A stretch of 63,001 bases of DNA from CAYFQB01 sp964345225 (lineage in GTDB: Bacteria; Nitrospirota; Thermodesulfovibrionia; Thermodesulfovibrionales; UBA6898): positions 1 to 63,001 of the forward strand of contig CAYFQB010000010.1 of NCBI GenBank assembly GCA_964345225.1, read 5' to 3'. The notes beneath the pieces are model-generated. The model was not told where the DNA came from, did no database searches, and saw nothing but the letters and a program-made list of their open reading frames with translations. The translations under genes were made by a program, and so were the position numbers. Numbering within the stretch: position 1 is the first letter of the stretch; every line of letters begins with the position of its first letter. This document shows positions 43,188 through 51,998 of this stretch, in pieces.

Positions 43188-46100
43188 ATGGAAAAATATC
43201 GAGTCAATCTAATGATGTGTGCAGGAACCGGCTGTATTGCAAGCGGCACACCTAAAGTAAAGGCCGCTCTTTCGGAAGAATTAAAAAAGAGGGGACTTGA
43301 AAATGAAATACAGGTTATTATGACCGGTTGCAATGGTTTCTGTGCACAGGGACCTATTGTATCTGTATACCCTGATAATATTTTTTACCAATCATTAAAG
43401 GTAGAAGATATACCTTTTCTGGTTGAAGAACATTTCTTAAAAGGCAGACCTGTAAAAAAATTGATGTATCAGGAACCAGCAGAAAAAATAGCCCTGCCAG
43501 CTATGGGTGAGATCCCCTTCTTTAAATATCAGGTACTCCGTGTTCTAAGGAACAAGGGACTAATAGACCCTGAAAAGATTGAAGAATATATTGCCAGGGA
43601 TGGTTATTTGGCTGCTGCAAAGGCCCTCACCGAGATGACTCCTGAAGAAATAATAAAAGTTGTAAAAGACTCAGGTGTAAGGGGCAGGGGTGGCGCAGGG
43701 TTCCCAACCGGTCTTAAATGGGAATTTGCCTCAAAGTCACAGGCAGACCAGAAGTTTATGCTCTGCAATGGTGACGAGGGAGACCCCGGGGCATTCATGG
43801 ACAGGTCTGTTATGGAGGCAGACCCCCATTCAGTCATTGAGGGCATGATCATAGGTGCCAGAGCCATAGGTGCAAGCAAAGGCGTTATCTATTGCAGGGC
43901 TGAGTATCCTTTAGCTGTGGAGCGTCTCCGTATAGCAATATCACAGGCATATGATTCAGGACTGCTAGGGAAAAACATCCTCGGCTCGGATTTTAGCTTT
44001 GACCTCAGCATATACCTCGGTGCAGGTGCATTTGTATGTGGTGAAGAAACAGCCCTCATGCGTTCTATTGAGGGAAAGCGAGGAATGCCCATACCGAGGC
44101 CGCCCTTTCCTGCACATAAAGGGCTCTGGGAAAAACCTTCAGTCCTGAATAATGTTGAGACCTTGGCACAGATTGCCCCGATAATCCTTAATGGTTCTGA
44201 GTGGTACAGAAGCCTCGGGACTGAAAAAAGCACGGGTACAAAGGTCTTTGCACTTACAGGTGCTATACACAATGTCGGACTTGTTGAGGTCCCCATGGGT
44301 GTTCCACTCAAGAGAATTATATACGATATCGGAGGTGGGATAAAAAAGGGGAAATTCAAGGCTGTTCAGCTCGGCGGCCCATCAGGCGGCTGCATACCGG
44401 ACAGTCTCATCGAGACACCTGTTACCTATGAAGATATTGTAGCTACAGGCGCCATTGTCGGTTCTGGTGGAATGGTCGTCCTGGATGACAGTAACTGCAT
44501 GGTCAGTTTAGCCAGATTCTTCCTCGGCTTTACAACAGAGGAATCCTGTGGAAAGTGCCCGCCCTGCAGGGTAGGCACAAAAATCCTGCTTGATATACTC
44601 GAGGATATTACAGAAGGCCGTGGCAAAGAGGCTGATGTCGATACACTTGAGGATCTCAGTAGAGATATTATTGCAACCTCCCTTTGCGGGCTTGGACAAA
44701 CAGCCCCGAACCCTATCCTTACTACTATCAAATATTTCAAACACGAGTATGAATCCCATATCAAATACAAGAGATGTGAGGCTATGGTCTGTAAGGAGAT
44801 AATTTCATCTCCCTGTCAGCATACCTGTCCTATCGGTACAGAAGTTCCTGTCTATGCAGCCTTAATTGCCCATAGCCGCTTTGATGAGGCAGTTCAGGTT
44901 ATAAAAAAAGACAATCCTCTGGCAAGCGTCTGCGGCCGTGTCTGCACCCATCCATGCGAATCCAATTGCAAATCAGGGGAGGTGGGAGAACCTCTTGCAG
45001 TAAGGGAACTGAAGCGGTTTGCAACTGACTACGCTTTTAAAACAGGTTATAAAATGCCGGTTAAACGCAAGGAGCTAAAGAATAAGAAAGTTGCCATTAT
45101 AGGTTCAGGACCAGGCGGACTGACAGCAGGTTACTTCCTTTCTCTGGAAGGATATGATGTTACAATCTTTGAGGCCAAAAACGTTCTAGGCGGCATGCTC
45201 AGAGTAGCCATACCAATATACAGATTGCCAAGGGAACTGGTCGATGCTGATATTGAGGCAATTAAAGAGGCTGGTGTCAAATTCCAGACCAACACGGCCT
45301 TAGGCAAAGATATATCAATAAACAGCCTTTTCAATGATGGGTACGAAGCAATATTTATCTCGGTTGGTGCACATAAACCAATGGACCTTGGCATCCCCGG
45401 TGAGGACAGCGAAGGTGTCATAGGTTCATTGAAATTTCTTGAGGCAGTGAATCTCGGCAAAGAGATTAAAGTCGGCAACAGGATCGGCATTATCGGCGGA
45501 GGTAATGCTGCAGTTGACGCTGCGAGGTCTGCCCATCGTCTTTCAAATACTGAGAAGGTTACCCTCATTTACAGAAGGACACGGGCAGAGATGCCGGCAT
45601 GGAAAGAGGAAGTTGATGCAACGATCGAAGAAGGAGTTGATATACAATTCCTGACTGCACCCACAAGGGTATTAACCCAGGATGGAAAACTTACAGGCAT
45701 CGAAGCCATTCGTATGGAATTAGGAGAACCGGATGCAAGCGGCAGAAGAAGACCAGTGCCAGTTAAAGGATCTGAATTTATCATAGAACTGGATACATTA
45801 ATTAGGGCAATCGGTGAAACGCCTGACGTTACCTTCCTCAGAGACCAGGGACTCGAGGTATCCGACAGAAACAGACTCATAGTTGACCCTGAGACTTTAG
45901 CCACCCAAAGACCGGGGGTCTTTGCAGGCGGTGACGCGGTAACCGGTCCGAAAACCGTTATACATGCTATCGCTGCCGGCAAGATAGCAGCACAATCCAT
46001 CGATAAATATCTCAGGAGTGAAAGTCTGGAAAGAGAATACAAAGTAACCAGACCCTCTATGTATATTGAACCTGTTGAACTAACCGATGAGGAAATAGAG

Positions 46101-46322
46101 AGTGCTAAACGGCCTAAATCACCGCATTTGCCTCCGGAACAGAGGGTTAAGAATTTTAAAGAGGTGGAGCTAGGTTTCACTGAAGAGATGGCAGTTAATG
46201 AGGCAAGGAGATGCCTCAGGTGTGAGTTAGGTACCGCAGAAGGCACACAAGCAATGCAGGAAATGCGGGAAAAGAAAAAAATGGAAACAGAATTACAGAA
46301 GGTAGGAGGAGGGGAAAAATGA
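43188..46322 (+). CDS. NuoF-GltD fusion: NADH/flavin subunit joined to an NfnB-like domain
   Basis: A 1044-residue protein with three parts. Residues 1-95 are a thioredoxin-like [2Fe-2S] domain (MCAGTGCIASG, TGCNGFCAQG). Residues about 105-525 are NuoF/HydB-like, with the NADH/FMN loop GRGGAGFPTGLKWEF and the [4Fe-4S] site ESCGKCPPCRVGT. Residues about 535-1005 are GltD/NfnB-like: CQHTCPIG and CGRVCTHPCESNC clusters, IIGSGPGGLTAGYF and IIGGGNAAVDAARSA, and a final ARRCLRCELG. This places NADH and a second pyridine-nucleotide site on one chain. It is separated from nfnB by two genes and overlaps the next gene by 4 bases. Confidence 0.93.
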   Translation: MEKYRVNLMMCAGTGCIASGTPKVKAALSEELKKRGLENEIQVIMTGCNGFCAQGPIVSVYPDNIFYQSLKVEDIPFLVEEHFLKGRPVKKLMYQEPAEKIALPAMGEIPFFKYQVLRVLRNKGLIDPEKIEEYIARDGYLAAAKALTEMTPEEIIKVVKDSGVRGRGGAGFPTGLKWEFASKSQADQKFMLCNGDEGDPGAFMDRSVMEADPHSVIEGMIIGARAIGASKGVIYCRAEYPLAVERLRIAISQAYDSGLLGKNILGSDFSFDLSIYLGAGAFVCGEETALMRSIEGKRGMPIPRPPFPAHKGLWEKPSVLNNVETLAQIAPIILNGSEWYRSLGTEKSTGTKVFALTGAIHNVGLVEVPMGVPLKRIIYDIGGGIKKGKFKAVQLGGPSGGCIPDSLIETPVTYEDIVATGAIVGSGGMVVLDDSNCMVSLARFFLGFTTEESCGKCPPCRVGTKILLDILEDITEGRGKEADVDTLEDLSRDIIATSLCGLGQTAPNPILTTIKYFKHEYESHIKYKRCEAMVCKEIISSPCQHTCPIGTEVPVYAALIAHSRFDEAVQVIKKDNPLASVCGRVCTHPCESNCKSGEVGEPLAVRELKRFATDYAFKTGYKMPVKRKELKNKKVAIIGSGPGGLTAGYFLSLEGYDVTIFEAKNVLGGMLRVAIPIYRLPRELVDADIEAIKEAGVKFQTNTALGKDISINSLFNDGYEAIFISVGAHKPMDLGIPGEDSEGVIGSLKFLEAVNLGKEIKVGNRIGIIGGGNAAVDAARSAHRLSNTEKVTLIYRRTRAEMPAWKEEVDATIEEGVDIQFLTAPTRVLTQDGKLTGIEAIRMELGEPDASGRRRPVPVKGSEFIIELDTLIRAIGETPDVTFLRDQGLEVSDRNRLIVDPETLATQRPGVFAGGDAVTGPKTVIHAIAAGKIAAQSIDKYLRSESLEREYKVTRPSMYIEPVELTDEEIESAKRPKSPHLPPEQRVKNFKEVELGFTEEMAVNEARRCLRCELGTAEGTQAMQEMREKKKMETELQKVGGGEK

Positions 46323-48787
46323 TTGAATTTACAATCAATGACAAAAAAATAACAGTAGAGGAAGGTTCTACAATCCTCCAGGCCGCAAAACAGAACGGTA
46401 TCAAGATACCCAATCTTTGCTATGACAAAAGACTAAAGCCATATGGTTCCTGCAGGATGTGTGTTGTTGAGGCAGAGAAATCACCGAGGCTCTTAGCTGC
46501 GTGCTCAACACCTGTTGCGCCTGGGATGGTAATACATACAGATACACCAAAACTCAGAAAGGCTCGCCAGACAGTTCTGGAGCTCTTACTGGTCCACCAT
46601 CCTCTTGACTGTCCTGTATGTGACAAGGCGGGTGAATGTGACCTTCAGGATCTTGCGTACGAATACGGCAAGACAGAAACCCGCTTTATCAGGCACAGGA
46701 AAGAGGCTTCTCCTGATGTAAGGGGTCCTCTAATAGAACTTACTTCAAACAGGTGCATACTATGCGGAAAATGCGTAAGAATCTGCGCAGAATATCAGGG
46801 GAAAGGTGCCCTCGGTCTAATCGGCAGGGGGTTTCCAACAGTAGTGCAACCTGCCTTTGGTGAAATTCTCGAATGTGACTATTGCGGCCAGTGCATCGAC
46901 ATCTGTCCAACAGGTGCACTCCTGAGCAAGCCATATAAATATAAAGCCCGTGCCTGGTTTCTTGAAGAAAAAGACACGATATGTCCTTTCTGCGGCTGCG
47001 GATGTACTCTAACCCTGGGTATCAGGGAAGGGAAAATACTGAGATCGCGTGGCCAAGAAGATAAAGGGCGGAGTGAAGGGAACCTTTGCGGAAGGGGCAG
47101 GTTTGGTTTTGATTATATATACGCTGAAGGCCGCTTGAAAACCCCTATGATAAGAAAAGAAAGAATACTCGTACCTGTAACATGGGATGAGGCGATTACT
47201 TATGTAAGCGACAGGCTGAAATCCATTATTGAGTCACGCGGCAATAAATCTGTAGGGGCTATCGGATCTCACAGATGTACAAACGAAGACAATTTCATGC
47301 TAAGGAAGTTTATGTTGAATGTTGTAGGTTCGAATAATATGGATTCCTCCGCAGCTTTTGGATACTCAAAAGTCCAGAAAGCCCTTAATACAGCCTTTGG
47401 ACTGAAAATGCATCCTGTAGATCTAAAATCGCCTTTGAACAAAGACATTATCCTGATTGTAGAGTCTGATATCAGTACTACCCACCCTGTTTTTGGAATT
47501 AATATCCTTAAGGCAAAGCGTGAAGGTTCTAGCCTGATTGTAGCAGACTGCAGGGAAACAAAACTTACAAGGCACAGTTCAAATCATCTGAAAATGAAAC
47601 AGGGAACCTCGGTTGCACTCCTCAACGGAATAATAAAGACAATTATAGACAAAGGCCTTTTCAACAGAGAGATTGTTTCGAAAATTACCGGCTTCTCTGA
47701 ACTGGAAAAGAGTCTGGAAGACTACACTCCGGAAAGGGTTTCAAAAATTACCGGCATTCCTGAACAAGAACTTATATCCACTGCCGAAACTTTTGCAAAG
47801 GCAAAAAACAGGATAATCTCTTTTACCCTAAGTGCCACAGAAAACACTAAAGGCACTGATACAGTCCTTGCAGCGTCAAACCTGATAATCCTCCTTGGAG
47901 AGGAGACAGAAGCGCTTCAAATCCCGGCTGAATACGCAAACACCTATGGATTGTACAAGATGGGGGTTCGTCCAGATGCAGAAGAACCAGATGGGAAAAA
48001 TATCTTTGAGATGCTTTATGATCCAGGCTCCCTTCATGCCATGTATATAATGGGTGAAGACCCGGTTTCTGCCTTTCCAGACAATTCAAAGATAATAAAT
48101 ACCCTTAAATCTCTCGACCTTCTTATTGTTCAGGATATCTCTATGACGGAAACAGCAAAGCTGGCGCACGTTATACTGCCTGCCTCCGGCTGGGCTGAAA
48201 AAGACGGCAATTTCGTAAATGCCGAGGGAATTACCCAGAGATTGGACAGAATAGTTGATGCCCCAGGTCAGTCTCAGCCCGACTGGAAGATACTTAGAAA
48301 TTTGGCATTATCAATGGGGAAAGATTTAGGGCCCAGAGACTTCGAAAGCTTATCAGAAGAAATACGAGAGACAATTCGTGAAGAAGAGAACAAGTCTGAT
48401 AAAAGGATCTTTATTCCTGTATCATATTCACCTGATGAAAAGCCGGATACGGAGTATCCGCTGTCACTCGTAACGAGAGACGTTCTACAGCATTCGGGAA
48501 CAATGTCGACAAGGTCAAAGGCACTCGATCTGGTTGTTTCCGAGGCATTCCTTGAAATTAATGAAGAAGATGCCAAAAAAATTGGAGTACCGAACAACAG
48601 CCATGTCAAGATAACATCAAGGCGTGGAACTGTATATCTCAAGGCAAAAATTTCAGATTCTGTTCAGCCAGGGGAAGTCTTTACATCAGCACATTTTCCA
48701 CACGGCCGTGTCAATGCTCTTACATATCCTTCAGTGAACGGAATTGGAAGCACATATGCTGTAAAGATAGAAGCAGCCAAGGAGTAA
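46319..48787 (+). CDS. NuoG/FdhA-like molybdopterin-family subunit lacking the formate active site
   Basis: An 822-residue protein. The N-terminus has a [2Fe-2S] ferredoxin (GSCRMCVVE), a His-Cys3 cluster (HHPLDCPVCDKAGEC) and two [4Fe-4S] sites (CILCGKCVRIC, CDYCGQCIDICP). The molybdopterin-oxidoreductase body starts at CPFCGCGC. At the position of the catalytic Sec/Cys-His of formate dehydrogenase it has Gly347-Tyr348 (DSSAAFGYSKV), and the Lys usually following the cluster (CxKGRF) is Arg (CGRGRF). It therefore should not oxidise formate. It probably acts as an electron-wiring subunit like NuoG, joined to the NuoF and NuoE parts upstream. Confidence 0.9.
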   Translation: MIEFTINDKKITVEEGSTILQAAKQNGIKIPNLCYDKRLKPYGSCRMCVVEAEKSPRLLAACSTPVAPGMVIHTDTPKLRKARQTVLELLLVHHPLDCPVCDKAGECDLQDLAYEYGKTETRFIRHRKEASPDVRGPLIELTSNRCILCGKCVRICAEYQGKGALGLIGRGFPTVVQPAFGEILECDYCGQCIDICPTGALLSKPYKYKARAWFLEEKDTICPFCGCGCTLTLGIREGKILRSRGQEDKGRSEGNLCGRGRFGFDYIYAEGRLKTPMIRKERILVPVTWDEAITYVSDRLKSIIESRGNKSVGAIGSHRCTNEDNFMLRKFMLNVVGSNNMDSSAAFGYSKVQKALNTAFGLKMHPVDLKSPLNKDIILIVESDISTTHPVFGINILKAKREGSSLIVADCRETKLTRHSSNHLKMKQGTSVALLNGIIKTIIDKGLFNREIVSKITGFSELEKSLEDYTPERVSKITGIPEQELISTAETFAKAKNRIISFTLSATENTKGTDTVLAASNLIILLGEETEALQIPAEYANTYGLYKMGVRPDAEEPDGKNIFEMLYDPGSLHAMYIMGEDPVSAFPDNSKIINTLKSLDLLIVQDISMTETAKLAHVILPASGWAEKDGNFVNAEGITQRLDRIVDAPGQSQPDWKILRNLALSMGKDLGPRDFESLSEEIRETIREEENKSDKRIFIPVSYSPDEKPDTEYPLSLVTRDVLQHSGTMSTRSKALDLVVSEAFLEINEEDAKKIGVPNNSHVKITSRRGTVYLKAKISDSVQPGEVFTSAHFPHGRVNALTYPSVNGIGSTYAVKIEAAKE

Positions 48788-48819
48788 ATTTATGAGAAAC
48801 TTTTAATTATGATAAATAT

Positions 48820-49194
48820 ATGAAAATAGATGAGATCAAAGAAATACTTAATGCTGGATTTCTATCAGAAAATGACGAGACAGGCCCAGGTAACATAAAT
48901 ATTGCAAGTGCTTATTGTGCTGACCTTATGAGCGATGTTCTTTCATTCTCAATTACCAATTCTCTCTTAATAACACATCTGACCAATACTCAGGTAATAC
49001 GTACAGCAGTAGTTGCAGATATAAAGGCAATAGTATTTGTCCAGAACAAAAGGCCTGATAAAGAAACAATTGACCTGGCCCAAAGGCAGAAAATACCTTT
49101 GTTGGTAACCAATTTGTCAATGTTTGATACATGTGGCATACTTTATGAGAAAGGGCTTCGGAGCAAACCCGATACTAATACAAATTCTAAATGA
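48820..49194 (+). CDS. DRTGG-domain protein (first)
   Basis: A 124-residue protein with the DRTGG-domain pattern (ASAYCADLMSDVLSF, THLTNTQVIRTAVVADIKAIVFVQNKRPD, PLLVTNLSMFDTCGILYEKGL). DRTGG domains of unknown ligand recur beside HydABC hydrogenase and Nuo-like genes in anaerobes. A second copy lies at 49637. It overlaps the following HATPase gene by 4 bases. Confidence 0.82.
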   Translation: MKIDEIKEILNAGFLSENDETGPGNINIASAYCADLMSDVLSFSITNSLLITHLTNTQVIRTAVVADIKAIVFVQNKRPDKETIDLAQRQKIPLLVTNLSMFDTCGILYEKGLRSKPDTNTNSK

Positions 49195-49616
49195 TTAATA
49201 GCAAAGAGGGCGTTTTTTTCTTGACGGGCAAAGATTTTGCCAGTGCAGGTAATGCCTCAAACAATTTAAAGACGATTCTTGAAAACATGGGCGTCAAGAC
49301 GAACATCATCAGGAAAACTTCAATAGCGGCTTTTGAGGCAGAAATGAATGTAATAATATATGCTGTAGCTGGAATGATGCACTATTATATAAATCCTGAA
49401 GCGATAAAAGTTGTTATTAAGGATATGGGCCCCGGCATCGAAAATATAGAGCTTGCCATGACAGAAGGTTATTCAACAGCTCCAGACCACATAAGAGAGA
49501 TGGGGTTCGGATCAGGTATGGGGCTGCCGAATATCAAAAAAAGCACTGATAAATTACATATAGATACAATAATCGGCGAGGGAACAACACTCGAATTTAT
49601 TATTAATTTAAATTAG
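49191..49616 (+). CDS. RsbW-type ATP-binding (HATPase) protein
   Basis: A 141-residue GHKL-ATPase of the anti-sigma-factor/serine-kinase type. Motifs are the N-box region (MNVIIYAVAGM), G1-like KDMGPGIEN and the G2-like GFGSGMGLPNIKK. RsbW-like proteins bind or phosphorylate partner proteins. It is encoded between two DRTGG genes, an order known from [FeFe]-hydrogenase loci. Client unknown. Confidence 0.85.
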   Translation: MINSKEGVFFLTGKDFASAGNASNNLKTILENMGVKTNIIRKTSIAAFEAEMNVIIYAVAGMMHYYINPEAIKVVIKDMGPGIENIELAMTEGYSTAPDHIREMGFGSGMGLPNIKKSTDKLHIDTIIGEGTTLEFIINLN

Positions 49617-49636
49617 ACAGCCTAGAGGAACCAATA

Positions 49637-49978
49637 ATGAAGCTAAAGGAAATTATCGATAGCCTTTCACTAGATGTCAAGACACCGGCAGCTAATTTGA
49701 ACAGGGAAGTAACAGGAGGATATGCAAGTGACCTCCTGTCCGATGTTATAGGCAACGCAAAGGAAGGTTATATCTGGATAACCCTCCAGGTTCATCTTAA
49801 TATAATAGCTGTAGCTTCCTTAAAAGGTCTCTCGGGAATAATACTCGCCAATAACAGGATCCCGGATACAGATACATTAAATAAGGCTGTGAAGGAAAAT
49901 ATCCCTGTAATGACAAGCCCTCTAACCTCTTTTGAAATCACGGGAAGACTTTATACCCTCGGCCTGAGATGCCAGTAG
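49637..49978 (+). CDS. DRTGG-domain protein (second)
   Basis: A 113-residue protein similar to the one at 48820 (GGYASDLLSDVIGNA, IIAVASLKGLSGIILANNRIPD, TSPLTSFEITGRLYTLGLR). The two copies flank the small ATPase gene. It overlaps the following PHP gene by 10 bases. Confidence 0.84.
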   Translation: MKLKEIIDSLSLDVKTPAANLNREVTGGYASDLLSDVIGNAKEGYIWITLQVHLNIIAVASLKGLSGIILANNRIPDTDTLNKAVKENIPVMTSPLTSFEITGRLYTLGLRCQ

Positions 49979-50709
49979 AATTTATAGCGGACCTGCATAT
50001 TCATTCATGTCTGTCCCCCTGCGCAGAGCTTTCTATGACTCCTGTGGCAATAGTCGAAAAAGCAGCATCCCTGGGTATAAATATAATTGCTGTCTGTGAC
50101 CACAACTCTGCCGAAAACATTGAAGTAACAAAGAGTCTTGCAAAAAAAAGGGGAATAAATGCAGTTGCAGGGATCGAGATTAATTCATCAGAAGAGGTCC
50201 ATGTTCTCGGTCTATTCGGAGATATTGACAGCACCCTGAAAATGCAAACGATTATATATGAGAATCTTCAACCCGGAGAAAACGATGAAGAGGCATTCGG
50301 GATGCAGGTTGTTGTAAATGAGAATGACGAAGTCTTAGAATTTAACAAAAGACTACTGATAGGTTCTACAAATCTGTCAGTAAACATGATTGTTGAATCA
50401 ATACACAGGTTAAATGGCATTGCAATAGCAGCCCATATTGACAGAGAGGGATTCGGTATCATTGGCCAGCTTGGATTCATACCGCCTGAACTTCAATTCG
50501 ATGCACTCGAGATATCACCTAATATAACCATTGAGGAAGCAAGAGCAAGATTTAGAGAATACAGCCATATCCCGTGGATTACATCATCAGACGCCCATTA
50601 TCTAAAAGACATGGGGAGGGTATCAACAGGCTTCTACATGAATCATTCAACTTTTGATGAGTTGTGCCTTGCCCTAAAGGGTATTGACGGCAGAAAGGTT
50701 ATACTCTAA
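49969..50709 (+). CDS. PHP-domain metal-dependent phosphoesterase
   Basis: A 246-residue PHP-superfamily protein with the metal motifs ADLHIHSCLSPC (about 4-15), CDHNSAEN (about 41-48), the Glu in AGIEINSSEE, IAAHIDREG and SSDAHYLKDMG (about 207-217). The family includes histidinol phosphatase and polymerase-associated phosphoesterases; the substrate here is unknown. PHP genes of this type accompany DRTGG and HATPase genes in hydrogenase loci. Confidence 0.88.
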   Translation: MPVEFIADLHIHSCLSPCAELSMTPVAIVEKAASLGINIIAVCDHNSAENIEVTKSLAKKRGINAVAGIEINSSEEVHVLGLFGDIDSTLKMQTIIYENLQPGENDEEAFGMQVVVNENDEVLEFNKRLLIGSTNLSVNMIVESIHRLNGIAIAAHIDREGFGIIGQLGFIPPELQFDALEISPNITIEEARARFREYSHIPWITSSDAHYLKDMGRVSTGFYMNHSTFDELCLALKGIDGRKVIL

Positions 50710-50714
50710 CCTCC

Positions 50715-51254
50715 ATGGAAGACATTTCACTTCATATACTTGATATTGCTGAGAATTCTGTCGCAGCTGGGGCAACCATTATTGAAATCGAAATCATCGA
50801 GGATACAGCAAAAGATTCTCTTTCCATTAAGATCAAAGATAACGGCAAAGGCATTCCAGAGGAGCTTGTAGAGAAGGTTCTTGACCCTTTCTACACGACG
50901 CGAAAAACCAGACATGTAGGTTTTGGACTGTCATTGCTTGCACAATCAGCAAAGGAGACAGGCGGAGATATTTCCATAAAATCAGAGGAAAATGTGGGCA
51001 CTGTAATAACCGCCAGCTTCAAACACAGTCATATAGACAGGAGACCCATGGGTAACATTGCAGATACATTCCTGGTATTAATTGCAGGCAATCCGGATAT
51101 TGATTTTGTTTTTACTTACATCAGGGATGACAGCGACTTTTCGCTGGATACACGCCAGATACGTGCCGAACTCGATGGTATTCCTTTAAATTTTCCCCCG
51201 GCTATATCTCTAATCAGAAACTATTTAAAAGAATCCCTGTCTGATATAAAATGA
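50715..51254 (+). CDS. GHKL ATPase-domain protein
   Basis: A 179-residue protein whose first 115 residues form a histidine-kinase-like ATP-binding domain (ISLHILDIAENSVAAGA N-box, KDNGKGIPEEL G1, HVGFGLSLLAQSAKETGG G2). There is no HisKA domain. The last 65 residues are a separate small domain. It completes the accessory set DRTGG-HATPase-DRTGG-PHP-HATPase behind the redox operon. Confidence 0.86.
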   Translation: MEDISLHILDIAENSVAAGATIIEIEIIEDTAKDSLSIKIKDNGKGIPEELVEKVLDPFYTTRKTRHVGFGLSLLAQSAKETGGDISIKSEENVGTVITASFKHSHIDRRPMGNIADTFLVLIAGNPDIDFVFTYIRDDSDFSLDTRQIRAELDGIPLNFPPAISLIRNYLKESLSDIK

Positions 51255-51323
51255 TTTGAATAGGGCTTTACCTTTGACCTCGATAAGGATTATGGCATAT
51301 TATTAATTAAAAGGTGATTACAG

Positions 51324-51998
51324 TTGATTCCATATAAGGACGATAATCCCACAAGAATAATACCATTCATCACGATTTTAATTATTGCAATGAACATCTT
51401 TGTATTTATCCTCCAGTTTATGTATGGTTTAGACAGCAGAAGTATTGTATACAAATACGGTGCAATACCGAGCAATATAGCAGGTTTTGAATCGAACCAG
51501 CCCATACATCCTGTGTTAACGATTTTCACCTCAATGTTCATGCATGGAGGACTGTTTCATATCGGCGGCAATATGCTTTATCTCTGGATATTCGGCAATA
51601 ATATAGAAGATAAACTCGGTCATTTAAAATTTTTTATTTTCTATTTATTCTGCGGGATAGTCGCTGCGATTTCTCATGTAGTGACTGAACCTCATTCGAA
51701 CATCCCGATGATAGGTGCTAGTGGTGCTGTTTCGGGTGTTCTCGGAGCATATGTACTTCTCTTTCCAATGGCTAAAGTACATACAATACTCTTTTTTGGC
51801 TTCTTCATACAGATTGTTAAAATCCCTGCCTTGATAGTTATCGGATTTTGGGCTATTATACAAGTTGTGAACGGTATGATCACCAAAGGGATACTGAATC
51901 AGGGGGGAGTTGCCTGGTTTGCCCATATAGGGGGATTCATTGCAGGTCTTTCAACAATAAAGCTGTGGCAGTTGAGAAGGAGGACCTCAAAGTGGTAG
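51324..51998 (+). CDS. Rhomboid-family intramembrane serine protease
   Basis: A 224-residue membrane protein with six helices. Family motifs are HGGLFHIGGNMLYLW, the catalytic Ser in GASGAVSG (about residue 134) and the catalytic His in AHIGGFIAG (about 203). It cleaves transmembrane substrates within the membrane. The start is TTG at 51324, with AAGGTGA upstream. The following gene overlaps by 7 bases and has AAGGAGG inside this gene. Confidence 0.92.
   Translation: MIPYKDDNPTRIIPFITILIIAMNIFVFILQFMYGLDSRSIVYKYGAIPSNIAGFESNQPIHPVLTIFTSMFMHGGLFHIGGNMLYLWIFGNNIEDKLGHLKFFIFYLFCGIVAAISHVVTEPHSNIPMIGASGAVSGVLGAYVLLFPMAKVHTILFFGFFIQIVKIPALIVIGFWAIIQVVNGMITKGILNQGGVAWFAHIGGFIAGLSTIKLWQLRRRTSKW

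Noticed and set aside
45131..46246. Minus-strand open frames under the NuoF-GltD gene
   Set aside because: They are antisense to well-supported FAD and NAD motifs and show no family signature or ribosome site.
46319..48787. Catalytic formate dehydrogenase
   Set aside because: The Sec/Cys and His of the active site are replaced by Gly and Tyr, and the conserved Lys by Arg.
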